From Mucilaginibacter ginsenosidivorax (GTDB lineage: Bacteria; Bacteroidota; Bacteroidia; Sphingobacteriales; Sphingobacteriaceae): DNA of 64,000 nt. The position numbers and the translations under genes are program-made. The notes under the pieces were generated by a model. The model did no database searches. It was given only the letters and a program-made list of their open reading frames with translations, and was not told where the DNA came from. The stretch spans positions 3,658,001 through 3,722,000 of the forward strand of contig NZ_CP042437.1 in the NCBI RefSeq assembly GCF_007971525.1. Reading direction: 5' to 3'. Shown piece by piece: positions 1-10,400 of this stretch (within the stretch, counting starts at the first letter, position 1; every line of letters starts with the position of its first letter).

Positions 1-273
1 GTACCGGCATTAACACTAAAAGACAATAATAATGAAGGCCGTACTTCTGATTACTTTATTGTAAACACCTCTTACTTTAAATTACGCAATATTCAAATTG
101 GATACACTATTGTGCCTAAGGCTGTATTTACCAGGCTAAGGGTATTCGCGATGGCCGAAAACGTGTTTACGTTGAAAAGCAAAAGCTACTTAAGCCCCGA
201 TCCTGAAAGGATTGACCTGGGGCCGGTTCCAATCCCTAAAGTTTTCAGTTTTGGTATCAACGCATCATTTTAA
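1..273 (+). CDS. SusC/RagA family TonB-linked outer membrane protein, C-terminal fragment
   Basis: Frame 1 is open from the window edge to a TAA at 271-273 and gives 90 residues. The segment SYFKLRNIQIGYTI followed by a final strand ending FGINASF is the usual last two or three beta strands of a SusC barrel. SusC proteins import oligosaccharides across the outer membrane with energy from TonB and are capped by the SusD lipoprotein encoded next door, 18 bp downstream. The start and the plug domain lie outside the window. The family is clear from the tail plus the neighbour. The fructan substrate is inferred from the GH32 gene two places downstream. Confidence 0.85.
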   Translation, partial: VPALTLKDNNNEGRTSDYFIVNTSYFKLRNIQIGYTIVPKAVFTRLRVFAMAENVFTLKSKSYLSPDPERIDLGPVPIPKVFSFGINASF

Positions 274-291
274 CAATAAAAACTATTCAGT

Positions 292-1998
292 ATGAAAACA
301 AAAATATTTTTCACAGCTGTTTTATCCGGACTGATCATCTTCAGCTCCTGTAAAAAAGCGTTAGACTATACACCAAAGGGTGTGTTGTCTTCATCAGATT
401 TAAAAACACCAACCGCTATTGAAGGCTTGGTAACCGCAGCCTACGCCGCTATTGGCAATGGCGATATGATAGGCCCTATATACAGCAACTGGGCGTATGG
501 CAGCGTTCGATCAGATGATGCCTACAAAGGGGGCGGCGGTACCGGCGACGTGGGCGAGGTTGATGCATTGGAGCATTACAACCTGGTAACCCCATCGATG
601 GATTCGTTTGTTTCGCGTACCTGGAAAAATTTGTTCAAATCTATATCAAGGGCAAATGTGGCGTTAAGGGCCGTTAATTCGCTCTCTGATGCCGAGTATC
701 CTAATAAGAAAACACGATTGGCCGAGCTTAAATTCTTACGTGCCCATAGCTATTTCACCATGAAACTGCTGTATAAAAATATTCCCATTTTTGACGAAAA
801 TGCAACTGCGGACGATATCCTGAAAGTTTCAAACACGTTATCAAATGAGGATGCATGGAATAAAATTGCAGCCGATTTTCAATACGCTATTGATAATTTG
901 CCGGTTACTCAGCCCGAACTGGCGAGGGCAAATAAATTAAACGCCCAGGCTTATTTAGCGAAGCTGAGGTTATACCAGGCTTATGAACAGGATGATAAGC
1001 ATCATGTAACCAATATCAATAAAACAAGGCTACAGCAGGTAGTTGATCTTACACAGGCTGTAATTGCTTCGGGTAAATATTCATTAAGCAGCGATATTGC
1101 TGATAATTTTTTACCTGAAACCGAAAACGGCCCTGAGTCTGTATTCGCGATACAGTTTACCATTAATGACGGAACTACTGCAGGCCGTATGAATTTTGAG
1201 GATGGTTTAAATTACCCTCATGGCGCCCCCCAGTACGGCTGCTGCGGTTTTCATGCTGCAAGCCAGAACCTGGTGAACGCATATACCACCGATGTTAATG
1301 GACTGCCTAATTTTGATACATTTAACACCAATATAGCCGATTTAACAAAAGTGACCGTTGACCCCAGGTTAGACCATACCGTTGGTATTGACGGCCATCC
1401 GTATAAGTACGACAACACCAGACCATTTAGCAACAGCTGGGTGCGTGATCCTGGTGTTTACGGAAACTTCCACACCATGCGTAACCAGCAATTGGCTACC
1501 AGTTCATCATACTTCAAGCTTGGTCCGTTCATGGGGTCGGCAAAAAATTATGATATCATCAGGTACGATGACGTATTGCTCATGCAGGCCGAAGCCTATA
1601 TTGAACTGGGGCAGCAGGCAAGTGCATTACCGCTCATTAATCAAATAAGAAACCGCGCGGCGGCAAGCACCGGTCGGCTTAAAAAAATAGATGGCACCTT
1701 TCCATCCAACTATAACGTTAAAGCTTATAGTATCGCTAATTGGACACAGGATTATGCCCGCAAAGCGCTGCAATGGGAAAGACGACTGGAGTTTGCCACC
1801 GAAGGAGCACGTTTTTTTGATTTAGTAAGATGGGGTATTGCCGAAAAAACCTTGAACGACTATATCAATATTGAAAAGGGGAGGAGAACCTTCCTGGCTA
1901 CCGCTAAATTTACGGCAGGCCGGGACGAGTACCTGCCTATACCACAATCAGAAATTACATTTACCAACGGGTTGTACAAACAAAACCCGGGGTATTAA
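292..1998 (+). CDS. RagB/SusD family nutrient-uptake outer membrane lipoprotein
   Basis: 568 residues. The N-terminus has a lipoprotein signal (hydrophobic stretch then FSSCKKALDY), so Cys20 should be lipidated and the protein displayed on the outer membrane. The body has the helical TPR-like SusD fold signs: a LAELKFLRAHSYF segment, a second LLMQAEAYIELG segment, and the WERRLEFATEGARFFDLVRWG motif near the C-terminus with the closing EYLPIPQSEI. SusD caps the SusC barrel and binds the glycan. The gene follows susC by 18 bp and precedes a GH32 enzyme, so the ligand is probably a fructan (inference). Length is typical of the family. Confidence 0.95.
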   Translation: MKTKIFFTAVLSGLIIFSSCKKALDYTPKGVLSSSDLKTPTAIEGLVTAAYAAIGNGDMIGPIYSNWAYGSVRSDDAYKGGGGTGDVGEVDALEHYNLVTPSMDSFVSRTWKNLFKSISRANVALRAVNSLSDAEYPNKKTRLAELKFLRAHSYFTMKLLYKNIPIFDENATADDILKVSNTLSNEDAWNKIAADFQYAIDNLPVTQPELARANKLNAQAYLAKLRLYQAYEQDDKHHVTNINKTRLQQVVDLTQAVIASGKYSLSSDIADNFLPETENGPESVFAIQFTINDGTTAGRMNFEDGLNYPHGAPQYGCCGFHAASQNLVNAYTTDVNGLPNFDTFNTNIADLTKVTVDPRLDHTVGIDGHPYKYDNTRPFSNSWVRDPGVYGNFHTMRNQQLATSSSYFKLGPFMGSAKNYDIIRYDDVLLMQAEAYIELGQQASALPLINQIRNRAAASTGRLKKIDGTFPSNYNVKAYSIANWTQDYARKALQWERRLEFATEGARFFDLVRWGIAEKTLNDYINIEKGRRTFLATAKFTAGRDEYLPIPQSEITFTNGLYKQNPGY

Positions 1999-2015
1999 AT
2001 TTGTTAAGATATATT

Positions 2016-2048
2016 GGGGCCCCGGTTTTATAATTATGCCGGGGCGCC
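2016..2048 (+). other. GC-rich hairpin between susD and the GH32 gene
   Basis: Arms at 2016-2025 and 2039-2048 pair over 10 bp with one mismatch (GGGGCCCCGG against CCGGGGCGCC). Only a weak T-run follows. It may partly terminate or stabilize the susCD transcript so that the enzyme gene is expressed at a different level. This is inference from position. Confidence 0.4.
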
Positions 2049-2096
2049 TTTAATACACGCTAAAGTTCATCTGCCTAAATTAAAAGAACTTCAATT

Positions 2097-3626
2097 ATGA
2101 AAACAAAAACCGGCGTCAGGTTACTGACAGCCTTTATGATGATTACCATGGTTAGTAAAGCGCAGGATAAATCGGGAATAAGCCGCCAGGAGCCCCACCG
2201 CCCACAGGTGCATTTTTCGCCGGAACAACACTGGGTAAATGACCCCAATGGGATGGTTTACTTTAACCACACTTACCATTTGTTTTTCCAATATTATCCA
2301 AAGGATATTATTTGGGGGCCAATGCATTGGGGGCACGCGGTAAGTAAGGACCTGGTGCATTGGAAAGAATTGCCTATCGCTTTATATCCGGATAGTTTGG
2401 GGTATATATTTTCGGGCAGCGCCGTAGTTGACTCTAATAATACTTCGGGCTTTGGCAAAAAGGGGCAGGTACCGCTGGTAGCAATCTTTACCCACCATGA
2501 TCCGAAGGGAGAAAAAGCAGGTACTGACGTTTTTCAGAACCAAAGTATTGCCTACAGCCTGGATGAAGGCAACACCTGGACAAAATATGCCGGCAACCCG
2601 GTACTTAAAAATCCGGGGATTAAGGATTTCAGAGATCCTAAAGTGATGTGGTACGCCAAACAAAAAAAATGGGTAATGACCCTGGCCACTAAAGATCATA
2701 TTACCTTTTACTCGGCCCCTGATTTAAAAACCTGGAAAAAGGAGAGTGAGTTTGGTTTAAGAGAGGGAGCGCACGGTGGGGTATGGGAGTGCCCCGACCT
2801 GTTCCCTTTAAAGCTGAGCGGCAAAACATATTGGATACTGGTGGTAAACCTTAACCCAGGCGGCCCTAATGGCGGTTCGGCCACGCAATATTTTGTGGGT
2901 GATTTTAATGGGCACCAATTTACGCCAATGGATACCCAAACCCGCTGGCTGGACTATGGCCCCGATGAGTATGCGGGCATTACCTGGAGCAATACCGGCA
3001 GCCGCAAAATTTTCCTGGGCTGGATGAGCAACTGGGAATATGCCAATCAAGTACCCACTCAAAAATGGCGCAACGCCATGACCATTCCGCGCGATTTACG
3101 CTTAAAACAAAGTAAACAAGGCATCGTCATTGCATCGGCGCTGGTTCCTGAGTTAGTTAATATAAGTGCCAATACAGCTGTATCAAAAAACGTAGCAGTT
3201 AATAAAACACTTGAGTTAACCGACAAGGTGAATAAGTTAAAAAGCCAATACATTTTAAAGTTAACCCTCGCCCAGTTAAAAGGCCTCACCATTAAGCTAT
3301 CCAACAAAAAAGGAGAGGAAGTGTTAATCGGTTACGATGATGTTAAGGATCAGTATTTTATCGACAGGACAAAATCAGGCAAGGTAGATTTTCAAAAAGA
3401 TTTTCCGGGCCGGTTTACTGCGCCAAGATTGAGCACATCAAAAAGCCCGGACCTGACTATTGTAGTTGATAAAGCATCCGTTGAGCTTTTTGCCGATGGA
3501 GGCTTAACCACCATGACTGCTGTTTATTTCCCCAATGAGGATTTCACAGGCCTGGCTATAAATGCAGATGGAAAGCTGAAATTAAACACCCTTGCCATTA
3601 CCGGGTTAAAATCAATTTGGAAGTAG
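2097..3626 (+). CDS. Glycoside hydrolase family 32 (levanase/fructanase type)
   Basis: 509 residues with a signal peptide of about 22 residues (ending VSKAQ). GH32 catalytic motifs are intact: WVNDPNG at 46-52 with nucleophile Asp49, FRDP at 178-181, and WECPDLF at 230-236 with acid/base Glu231. A five-bladed propeller occupies roughly 35-340, followed by the C-terminal beta-sandwich. The enzyme cleaves beta-fructosides (levan, inulin or sucrose); the sequence alone does not separate endo from exo action. It sits 98 bp after susD, completing a small fructan utilization locus, and probably acts in the periplasm or at the cell surface. Intergenic hairpins lie on both sides. Confidence 0.93.
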   Translation: MKTKTGVRLLTAFMMITMVSKAQDKSGISRQEPHRPQVHFSPEQHWVNDPNGMVYFNHTYHLFFQYYPKDIIWGPMHWGHAVSKDLVHWKELPIALYPDSLGYIFSGSAVVDSNNTSGFGKKGQVPLVAIFTHHDPKGEKAGTDVFQNQSIAYSLDEGNTWTKYAGNPVLKNPGIKDFRDPKVMWYAKQKKWVMTLATKDHITFYSAPDLKTWKKESEFGLREGAHGGVWECPDLFPLKLSGKTYWILVVNLNPGGPNGGSATQYFVGDFNGHQFTPMDTQTRWLDYGPDEYAGITWSNTGSRKIFLGWMSNWEYANQVPTQKWRNAMTIPRDLRLKQSKQGIVIASALVPELVNISANTAVSKNVAVNKTLELTDKVNKLKSQYILKLTLAQLKGLTIKLSNKKGEEVLIGYDDVKDQYFIDRTKSGKVDFQKDFPGRFTAPRLSTSKSPDLTIVVDKASVELFADGGLTTMTAVYFPNEDFTGLAINADGKLKLNTLAITGLKSIWK

Positions 3627-3658
3627 CACATTTAGCTATCTGCTGTCATTAGAAAAGT

Positions 3659-3694
3659 AAAAGAGGCTGCCTTAACAGGTTAGCCTCTTTTGCT
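3659..3694 (+). terminator. Rho-independent terminator after the GH32 gene
   Basis: AAAAGAGGCT (3659-3668) pairs with AGCCTCTTTT (3682-3691), followed by more T. It ends the fructan locus transcript. Confidence 0.8.
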
Positions 3695-3725
3695 TTTGGC
3701 AGCGATTTTCAATTACCGGTGATTT

Positions 3726-3756
3726 TTGATAACTGTAAATTCAAACCCTATCTTTA
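3726..3756 (+). promoter_or_regulatory. Bacteroidota-type promoter for the Crp/Fnr-like gene
   Basis: TTG at 3726-3728, a 20-nt spacer, then TATCTTTA at 3749-3756. This matches the TTG / TAnnTTTG consensus apart from the last base. The first ATG of the downstream gene is at 3772. Confidence 0.55.
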
Positions 3757-3771
3757 CTTTAAAAAGACCGT

Positions 3772-4356
3772 ATGTTCGACCTCATAATGGCAAACTTTGC
3801 CATGCACATTTCATTAACTCCTGCAGAGGCGGATTATGTTCAATCGGTATTGCAGCATAAGGTGGTAAAAAAGAATGCATTGCTGCTGAGCGCCGGCGAC
3901 ATTTGCCGGGCAATATATTTTGTAAACAAAGGCTGCCTGCGCATTTTTAATATAGACCGCGAGGGCGACCAGTACAACATATCATTTTGCCCGGAAAACT
4001 GGTGGTCGGTAGATATTGCCAGCTTTTTTGGACAAAGCCCCGCATTTTATTCGATAAGCGCGCTGGAAGATACCGATGTGTTTTACCTGGGCCATGCGGC
4101 TATTGAAAAGCTATTTATCGAGGTGCCTAAGTTCGAGCGTTTTTTTCGGATACTTACCCAAAACGGGTTCAATTTATACCAACGCCGCATTACTTCAAAT
4201 CTTTCAAAAACCGCCGAAGAGCGCTACCTGCAGTTTCAAAAGCAATACCCCAAATTGGAGCAGCGGATAGCGCAAAAGCAAATTGCATCGTACCTGGGCA
4301 TTACGCCCGTTTTTTTGAGCATGCTGCGTCGCAATAAACAAACCACAAACAGGTAA
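3772..4356 (+). CDS. Crp/Fnr family transcriptional regulator (cyclic-nucleotide-binding fold)
   Basis: 194 residues. The first about 120 residues form a cNMP-binding beta-roll (GDICRAIYFVNKGCLRIF, then a hydrophobic core with ALEDTDVFYL). The C-terminal part reads SNLSKTAEERYLQF...IASYLGITPVFLSMLRR, the winged-helix region usual in small Bacteroidota Crp homologues, where the recognition helix is short. The effector is unknown because the cAMP phosphate-binding Arg/Ser signature is not evident. The start could be ATG 3772 or ATG 3787; the promoter at 3726-3756 leaves only a short leader for the first. It stands alone between two terminators, so its targets cannot be read from context. Confidence 0.85.
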   Translation: MFDLIMANFAMHISLTPAEADYVQSVLQHKVVKKNALLLSAGDICRAIYFVNKGCLRIFNIDREGDQYNISFCPENWWSVDIASFFGQSPAFYSISALEDTDVFYLGHAAIEKLFIEVPKFERFFRILTQNGFNLYQRRITSNLSKTAEERYLQFQKQYPKLEQRIAQKQIASYLGITPVFLSMLRRNKQTTNR

Positions 4357-4406
4357 TTTCTCCCGCAGCTAAGGCAGCAGGGATTTTAACAGTCATAGTA
4401 AACAGC

Positions 4407-4441
4407 AAAGACCGCCACTTTTGATGACGGTCTTTTTCTTT
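4407..4441. terminator. Bidirectional terminator between the Crp-like gene and gcvP
   Basis: AAAGACCG (4407-4414) pairs with CGGTCTTT (4428-4435), followed by a T-rich tract. It lies between convergent genes. Confidence 0.75.
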
Positions 4442-4472
4442 TTTATAATATCCTCCGGTTTTAATTCCGGTC

Positions 4473-7382
4473 TCAGGTTCCGTATTCGGGAGTGGTTACT
4501 TCGCTTTCTTCAAACTCGTAATCTGTTAACGGCGGGCATGAGCAAATGAGCGTTCTATCGCCATACGTATCATTAACCCGGCCTACCGAAGGCCAGAATT
4601 TAAAGGCTGCAACATAAGGCAGCGGGAATGCCGCTTTTTGGCGGGTGTATGGATGCTCCCATTCGTTGCCTGTAATTACGGCTACGGTGTGCGGTGCATT
4701 TTTTAATGGGTTATCAGCTTTATCTAACACCCCACTGGCAACATCGGCAATTTCATGGCGGATAGCGATCATGGCATCACAGAAACGGTCAAGCTCGTGC
4801 TTAGGCTCAGATTCGGTTGGCTCAACCATTACCGTGCCGGCAACCGGGAACGATACAGTTGGTGCGTGAAAACCGTAATCCATTAAACGTTTGGCAATAT
4901 CCGTAACCTCGATACCGAATGGTTTAAACGAGCGGCAATCCAATATCATTTCGTGCGCACAACGGCCATTGGCACCGGTATATAATACCGGGAAATGACT
5001 TTCTAAACGGGTTTTAATGTAGTTGGCATTCAGGATAGCATAGCGGGTCGCATTGGTTAACCCTTCACTGCCCATCATAGCTATGTAAGCATGTGAGATG
5101 ATCAGGATAGATGCCGAACCCCATGGCGCTGCAGATACCGCGTGGATAGATTTACCCCTGTCAATATCAACCACAGCGTGACCTGGTAAGTAAGGCACCA
5201 GGTGTTTAGCCACACCAATAGGGCCCATACCAGGGCCACCGCCACCGTGAGGGATACAGAAGGTTTTATGTAAGTTTAAATGGCAAACATCGGCACCAAT
5301 ATTGGCGGGGCTGGTTAAGCCTACCTGTGCGTTCATGTTGGCGCCATCCATATAAACCTGGCCGCCGTTTTCATGAATGATCTGGCAAATCTCGATGATC
5401 GACTCTTCAAATACACCGTGTGTAGATGGGTAGGTAACCATTAAGCACGACAGCTCATTTTTATATTGCTCGGCTTTGGCACGCATATCGGCCACATCGA
5501 TGTTGCCGTTATCGTCACACTTAACAACCACTATCTTCATACCGGCCATCGCTGCCGATGCAGGATTAGTGCCGTGTGCCGATGATGGAATTAACGCGAT
5601 ATTACGGTGGGTATCGCCCCTGTCATGATGATAAGCGCGGATAACCATTAAACCGGCGTATTCGCCTTGTGCACCTGCGTTTGGCTGCAAGCTCATGGCT
5701 GCAAAGCCGGTGATCTCGCTCAGCCATTTGTTAATTTCGTCAAACAGTTGCATGTAGCCGCCAACCTGGTCGGTTGGTGCAAAAGGGTGAATTTTGCTGA
5801 AATGGTTCCAGGTAACCGGAATCATTTCGGTGGTAGCGTTCAGCTTCATGGTACATGAACCTAAAGCGATCATAGAGTGGCAAAGCGAAAGATCTTTGGC
5901 CTCTAATGATTTAATATAACGCAGCATTTCATGTTCGGAATGGTGCGAGTTAAATAACGCGTGGGTTAAGTAAGCAGATGTACGTTGTAATTCGGTTGGG
6001 ATCACCGTTTCCAGGTCAGCCTTCAACCCGTCAAAATCAACATCGTTAATGGTTTTGCCCAATACTTTGGCAAAAAACCGTACAATGGTTTTAATATCCT
6101 CGGGCGATGTAGTTTCATCAACAGAAATAGTAACGATAGAACCTTCGTAGTTCAGGTTCATTTCGTTGTTTAACGCTTCAGAATGGATAGGGCCGGCTAA
6201 GTGGGCTACATCAAACTTCAGGGTATCAAAGTAGCTTTCGTTCAGTTGTTTGTAACCTAATTCGCCAAGGGCTTTAGCTAACAGGATGGTTAAGCCATGG
6301 ATCCTTTCGGCAATTAATTTAACACCTTTAGGGCCATGGTATACGGCATACATGCCAGCCATAATAGCCAACAAGGCCTGCGCCGTACAAATATTTGAAG
6401 TTGCTTTATCCCTGCGGATGTGCTGCTCGCGGGTTTGCAAGGCCATACGTAATGCATAGTTGCCGGCGCTATCAATAGTTACACCAATGATACGACCAGG
6501 GATAGAGCGTTTGTACTCCTCCTTAGTTGCAAAAAACGCGGCATGCGGACCACCAAAGCCCATTGGTACACCAAAACGTTGCGTAGTACCAACAACAATA
6601 TCGGCACCCCATTCGCCCGGAGGGGTTAACAGCACCAGGCTCATAATATCGGCAACAACGGTTAGTTTAATGCCCTTTTCGTGACCGGCGGCTGCAAAAT
6701 CCTTGTAGTTGTACACCGCGCCTTTACCGGCAGGGTATTGTACAATGGCGCCAAACATATTGTCGGTTAATTCAACCGTGCGGTGGTCGCCTATTTGCAG
6801 TTCGATGCCGTAAGGCTCTGAGCGGGTTTTTAAAATATCTATAGTTTGCGGGAACAGTTCTTCAGACACAAAGAACACATTGGCGGCATTGTTTTTACGC
6901 AGGGTGTATTGCATAAACATGGCCTCGGCGGCGGCGGTGCCTTCGTCTAATAACGATGCATTGGCAATTTCCATACCGGTAAGGTCGATAACCATGGTTT
7001 GGAAATTTAACAAAGCCTGTAAACGGCCCTGCGCAATTTCGGCCTGGTATGGCGTGTATTGGGTATACCATCCGGGATTTTCGAGGATGTTACGCTGAAT
7101 AACGCCAGGCACAATTACATCATAATATCCCTTGCCGATGAACGACTTAAATACCTTGTTTTTTAATGATGTTTGCTTAAGCGTGGTAAGGTAATCAAAC
7201 TCACTTTTGGCAGGCGGTAAATCGAGCGGTTTTTTGAGCCTGATCTGGTCTGGAATTGTTTGCGCAATCAATTCATCAAGTGAGCTAACACCGATGGTTT
7301 TTAACATTTTTGCCGTGTCGGCCTCATTAGGAGCAATATGCCTTGACTGGAATTGTTCCTGGTAATCTGCGTTTAGCTTCAT
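4473..7382 (-). CDS. gcvP: Glycine dehydrogenase (aminomethyl-transferring), P protein of the glycine cleavage system
   Basis: 969 residues, the normal length for the fused homodimeric P protein (two tandem PLP-enzyme halves). The active C-terminal half has the PLP-lysine motif [18 protein letters not shown] with the lysine near residue 705. The N-terminal half has the structural [16 protein letters not shown] segment (here [12 protein letters not shown]). It decarboxylates glycine and passes the aminomethyl group to lipoylated H protein. gcvT and gcvH are not in the window, so the system is split in this genome. A good promoter lies 28 bp upstream of the ATG. Confidence 0.98.
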   Translation of the reverse strand: MKLNADYQEQFQSRHIAPNEADTAKMLKTIGVSSLDELIAQTIPDQIRLKKPLDLPPAKSEFDYLTTLKQTSLKNKVFKSFIGKGYYDVIVPGVIQRNILENPGWYTQYTPYQAEIAQGRLQALLNFQTMVIDLTGMEIANASLLDEGTAAAEAMFMQYTLRKNNAANVFFVSEELFPQTIDILKTRSEPYGIELQIGDHRTVELTDNMFGAIVQYPAGKGAVYNYKDFAAAGHEKGIKLTVVADIMSLVLLTPPGEWGADIVVGTTQRFGVPMGFGGPHAAFFATKEEYKRSIPGRIIGVTIDSAGNYALRMALQTREQHIRRDKATSNICTAQALLAIMAGMYAVYHGPKGVKLIAERIHGLTILLAKALGELGYKQLNESYFDTLKFDVAHLAGPIHSEALNNEMNLNYEGSIVTISVDETTSPEDIKTIVRFFAKVLGKTINDVDFDGLKADLETVIPTELQRTSAYLTHALFNSHHSEHEMLRYIKSLEAKDLSLCHSMIALGSCTMKLNATTEMIPVTWNHFSKIHPFAPTDQVGGYMQLFDEINKWLSEITGFAAMSLQPNAGAQGEYAGLMVIRAYHHDRGDTHRNIALIPSSAHGTNPASAAMAGMKIVVVKCDDNGNIDVADMRAKAEQYKNELSCLMVTYPSTHGVFEESIIEICQIIHENGGQVYMDGANMNAQVGLTSPANIGADVCHLNLHKTFCIPHGGGGPGMGPIGVAKHLVPYLPGHAVVDIDRGKSIHAVSAAPWGSASILIISHAYIAMMGSEGLTNATRYAILNANYIKTRLESHFPVLYTGANGRCAHEMILDCRSFKPFGIEVTDIAKRLMDYGFHAPTVSFPVAGTVMVEPTESEPKHELDRFCDAMIAIRHEIADVASGVLDKADNPLKNAPHTVAVITGNEWEHPYTRQKAAFPLPYVAAFKFWPSVGRVNDTYGDRTLICSCPPLTDYEFEESEVTTPEYGT

Positions 7383-7409
7383 GAAGTAGTCGTCCCCTTA
7401 AATTTACCG

Positions 7410-7440
7410 CAAAGGTACGGTTTTACAATATGAGTAACAA
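7410..7440 (-). promoter_or_regulatory. Promoter of gcvP
   Basis: On the minus strand TTG (7438-7440), a 20-nt spacer and TACCTTTG (7410-7417) match the Bacteroidota sigma consensus TTG-N20-TAnnTTTG exactly. The gcvP ATG starts 28 bp further on. Confidence 0.65.
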
Positions 7441-7491
7441 TTAGGTAATATCATATTGACAAAGCATTTACAAGGGAAAAATGTATTTTAG

Positions 7492-10400
7492 ATGCGATTA
7501 CCTAAACACATGGGCAGGCGGGCATTATTACTACTTTTATTTCTGTTTATCTGTTTCAGATCGGTTGCCGACACCTTTGTGGTAACCAGCAATGCCGATA
7601 GCGGCCCGGGTACTTTACGCGAGGCATTAACCTTGGCAGCTGCTAATGACAGTACCCAAACCGACTATATTAATTTTAGCTTAACTGATATTAGTGAGGC
7701 CGGTAGAACTTTATATCTTAAATCACAGCTTCCGGATATTTCCTCTAACCTGGTTATTGATGGGAGTACACAAACGGGCACTTATTTTGGCGTAAGTACT
7801 GCTAAAGTAGCCCTTTTCTTTAATCCGGGTAATAATGGCCCTCTAAACGGTTTAAGCATTATCAACAAACATAACGTCACGATATTAGGACTTTACCTTA
7901 AATATTTTAAAAGCAGCGGCCCCGATTCCGCCGGCTTAAATTACCGTACAGGCATTTATATTGTAAATAGTGATAATATTATTTTCGGGCAGGCTTTAAA
8001 AGGTAATGTAGTCATTGGGTTTTCGCAATCCCTTACAACCAGTTATTTACCCGCAAACAATGCCAATTATTCCAGCAATATCACCATTAAAGCCAGCTTT
8101 TTCAGTATTGATGCAGATGGAGAAACATTGCCTGTTGAACAGGAACAAGCCCTTGGGCTTGCGTACCTGACAGGATCGATAAAAGTTGGCGGGACCGAGA
8201 TAGAAGGTAATGTATTAGCTAATGGCGTGGTAATTAGCCAGCAAAACAGTTATGCATCGTATGATACCATTACCGCTCATTTTTATATCAGAAATAACAA
8301 GATAGGTGTTAATTATAGCGTTACTAAAGAAATACTCACATCAGCAGGAATCTTTGCCTCAACGGTAGATCCTGACGGCTCCAATTACTTAGATATTGAC
8401 GATAACGTGATTACAGGTAACGCGATCTTTGGCGACGCTATCTATCCCATTAACATGGGGCGCCAGATAAATATCAGGCGAAATTATATAGGAACAGACA
8501 AAACACGTACAAGGACTTTTAAAACGGGAGGAATATTTTTATATTCGTGTACAGGTCAGGTTTCTATAGGTAGCAGCGACCCTGCCGATGCTAACTATAT
8601 AACCAATTGCGTACCGGTAATAGTATGGCCCTACACTAACGCCAAAATAAATAAAAACAGCTTTTACTGCCCAACTTATGTGCAACCTATGCATTACGTT
8701 GGCTATGGGGAATTTGATGCCCCCCAGGTAAACATTACCAAAATATTGCCAACCGTAATTAGTGGTACTGCAACACCCAATTCAACCATTGAGCTTTTTT
8801 ATGATGATAAATGCGGCACCTGTTCGCCGCAAACTTATTTTGCTTCAACCACGGCAGATGCAAAGGGAAACTGGAAATATACGGGGCCTAGTATTCATGG
8901 AACCATAATAGCGTCGGCTACGAATGATAAAAACACATCAGATTTTACGAAGACGACTATCAATGTGGACAATGTTAAAGTGATAAATGCATGCGATAAT
9001 ACAGGCTCGATAATAGGCGCTGTACCCCAAAGCGCATCGGAAATAAGGTGGGTAAATGAAAACGGGAAAACGGTTTCAACCGATGCTGATTTAATAGGTG
9101 TAAAGCCCGGAAAATATAAGTTAATAGTAAAAAATGGAGGCTGTGGCGATTCGACATCATACTTTGAAATTCAACAGCGTTTTTTGGTTGATACCACTAA
9201 AATAATAAAAGTGCAACCTTCTTGTAATGGCGCTACAGGTTCAATTTCAAGCATCCAATTTGCGTATAACGATAATCAGACTCCCATAATAACCTGGACC
9301 GATGCAGCCAACAAGATCTGGGGCAACAACGTTGACGTAAGTAATCTGCCGGCGGGAAAATATACTTTGATTATCAAAAGCTTCGATGCAACCTGTGTAA
9401 AAAAATATGGCCCATTTATACTTAAAAACACCACCGGCCCTACTATCGACGATTCAAAACCCAACGTCACCAACACCAACTGTGGCCAAACCATAGGCTC
9501 CATAACAAACATTATTGTTACCGGCGGTACCGGCACACGGCATTTTACCTGGAAAAACGTCCAACAGCAGGAAGTGGCCTATACACAGGATTTAACCGGC
9601 CAGCCAGCAGGCAAATATACACTGCAGGTAACCGACGATAGCCAATGCGGCCCCGTTTACAGTAAAGAAATTGAAATAACAGAAGTTAACGGCATAAGCA
9701 TTACAGAATCGCTTAATGCCACAACACCTGCCAGTTGCGGTAAAGCAAACGGCGCGGTGACCGGGGTTACCGCAACCGGAGGAACTAAATATGAATGGCG
9801 GGACACCAATGGAAACCTGGCAGGTACCAGCCTTGATTTAAAAAATGTGCCGGGTGGTGCTTACCAGTTAACGGTATCCAACGCTTTTTGCCAAAAACAA
9901 TCAAAGGTTTACCAGGTAACCGAGCAGTCAGGTACCGTATTTCCGTCAACCTATACCGTTAACCATATTGATGCCTGTTACGGAAAAGCTAATGGGGCAT
10001 TACAGGTAAACCAGGATGCCCTGATAAAGGCTGTTAGATGGGTTAACGCTGCCGGGGTTGACGTTGCCATGCACCACGGCGCGACAGATCTGGCGGCCGG
10101 TAACTACAAGCTTTATCTGACCGACCAAAATGGGTGCGAAAGTTATTATAACACCTACCGGGTAGATGAGCTGCCCGAGTTAAAAGTTACGGATAACGGG
10201 CAAACAGGCAACGAACAATGTGGGTTGAAAAGCGGTTACGTAAGTAACGTAACTGTTGCAGGGGGATTACCACCTTATACCTACACCTGGCTTAATGCCG
10301 GCAGTGCATCAATAGGTACAACAAGCAGCATTTCAAACCTGGCGGCAGGTGCGTATACCTTAAATATTGCTGATAGCAGATGCGGGAGTATAAATGTTAA

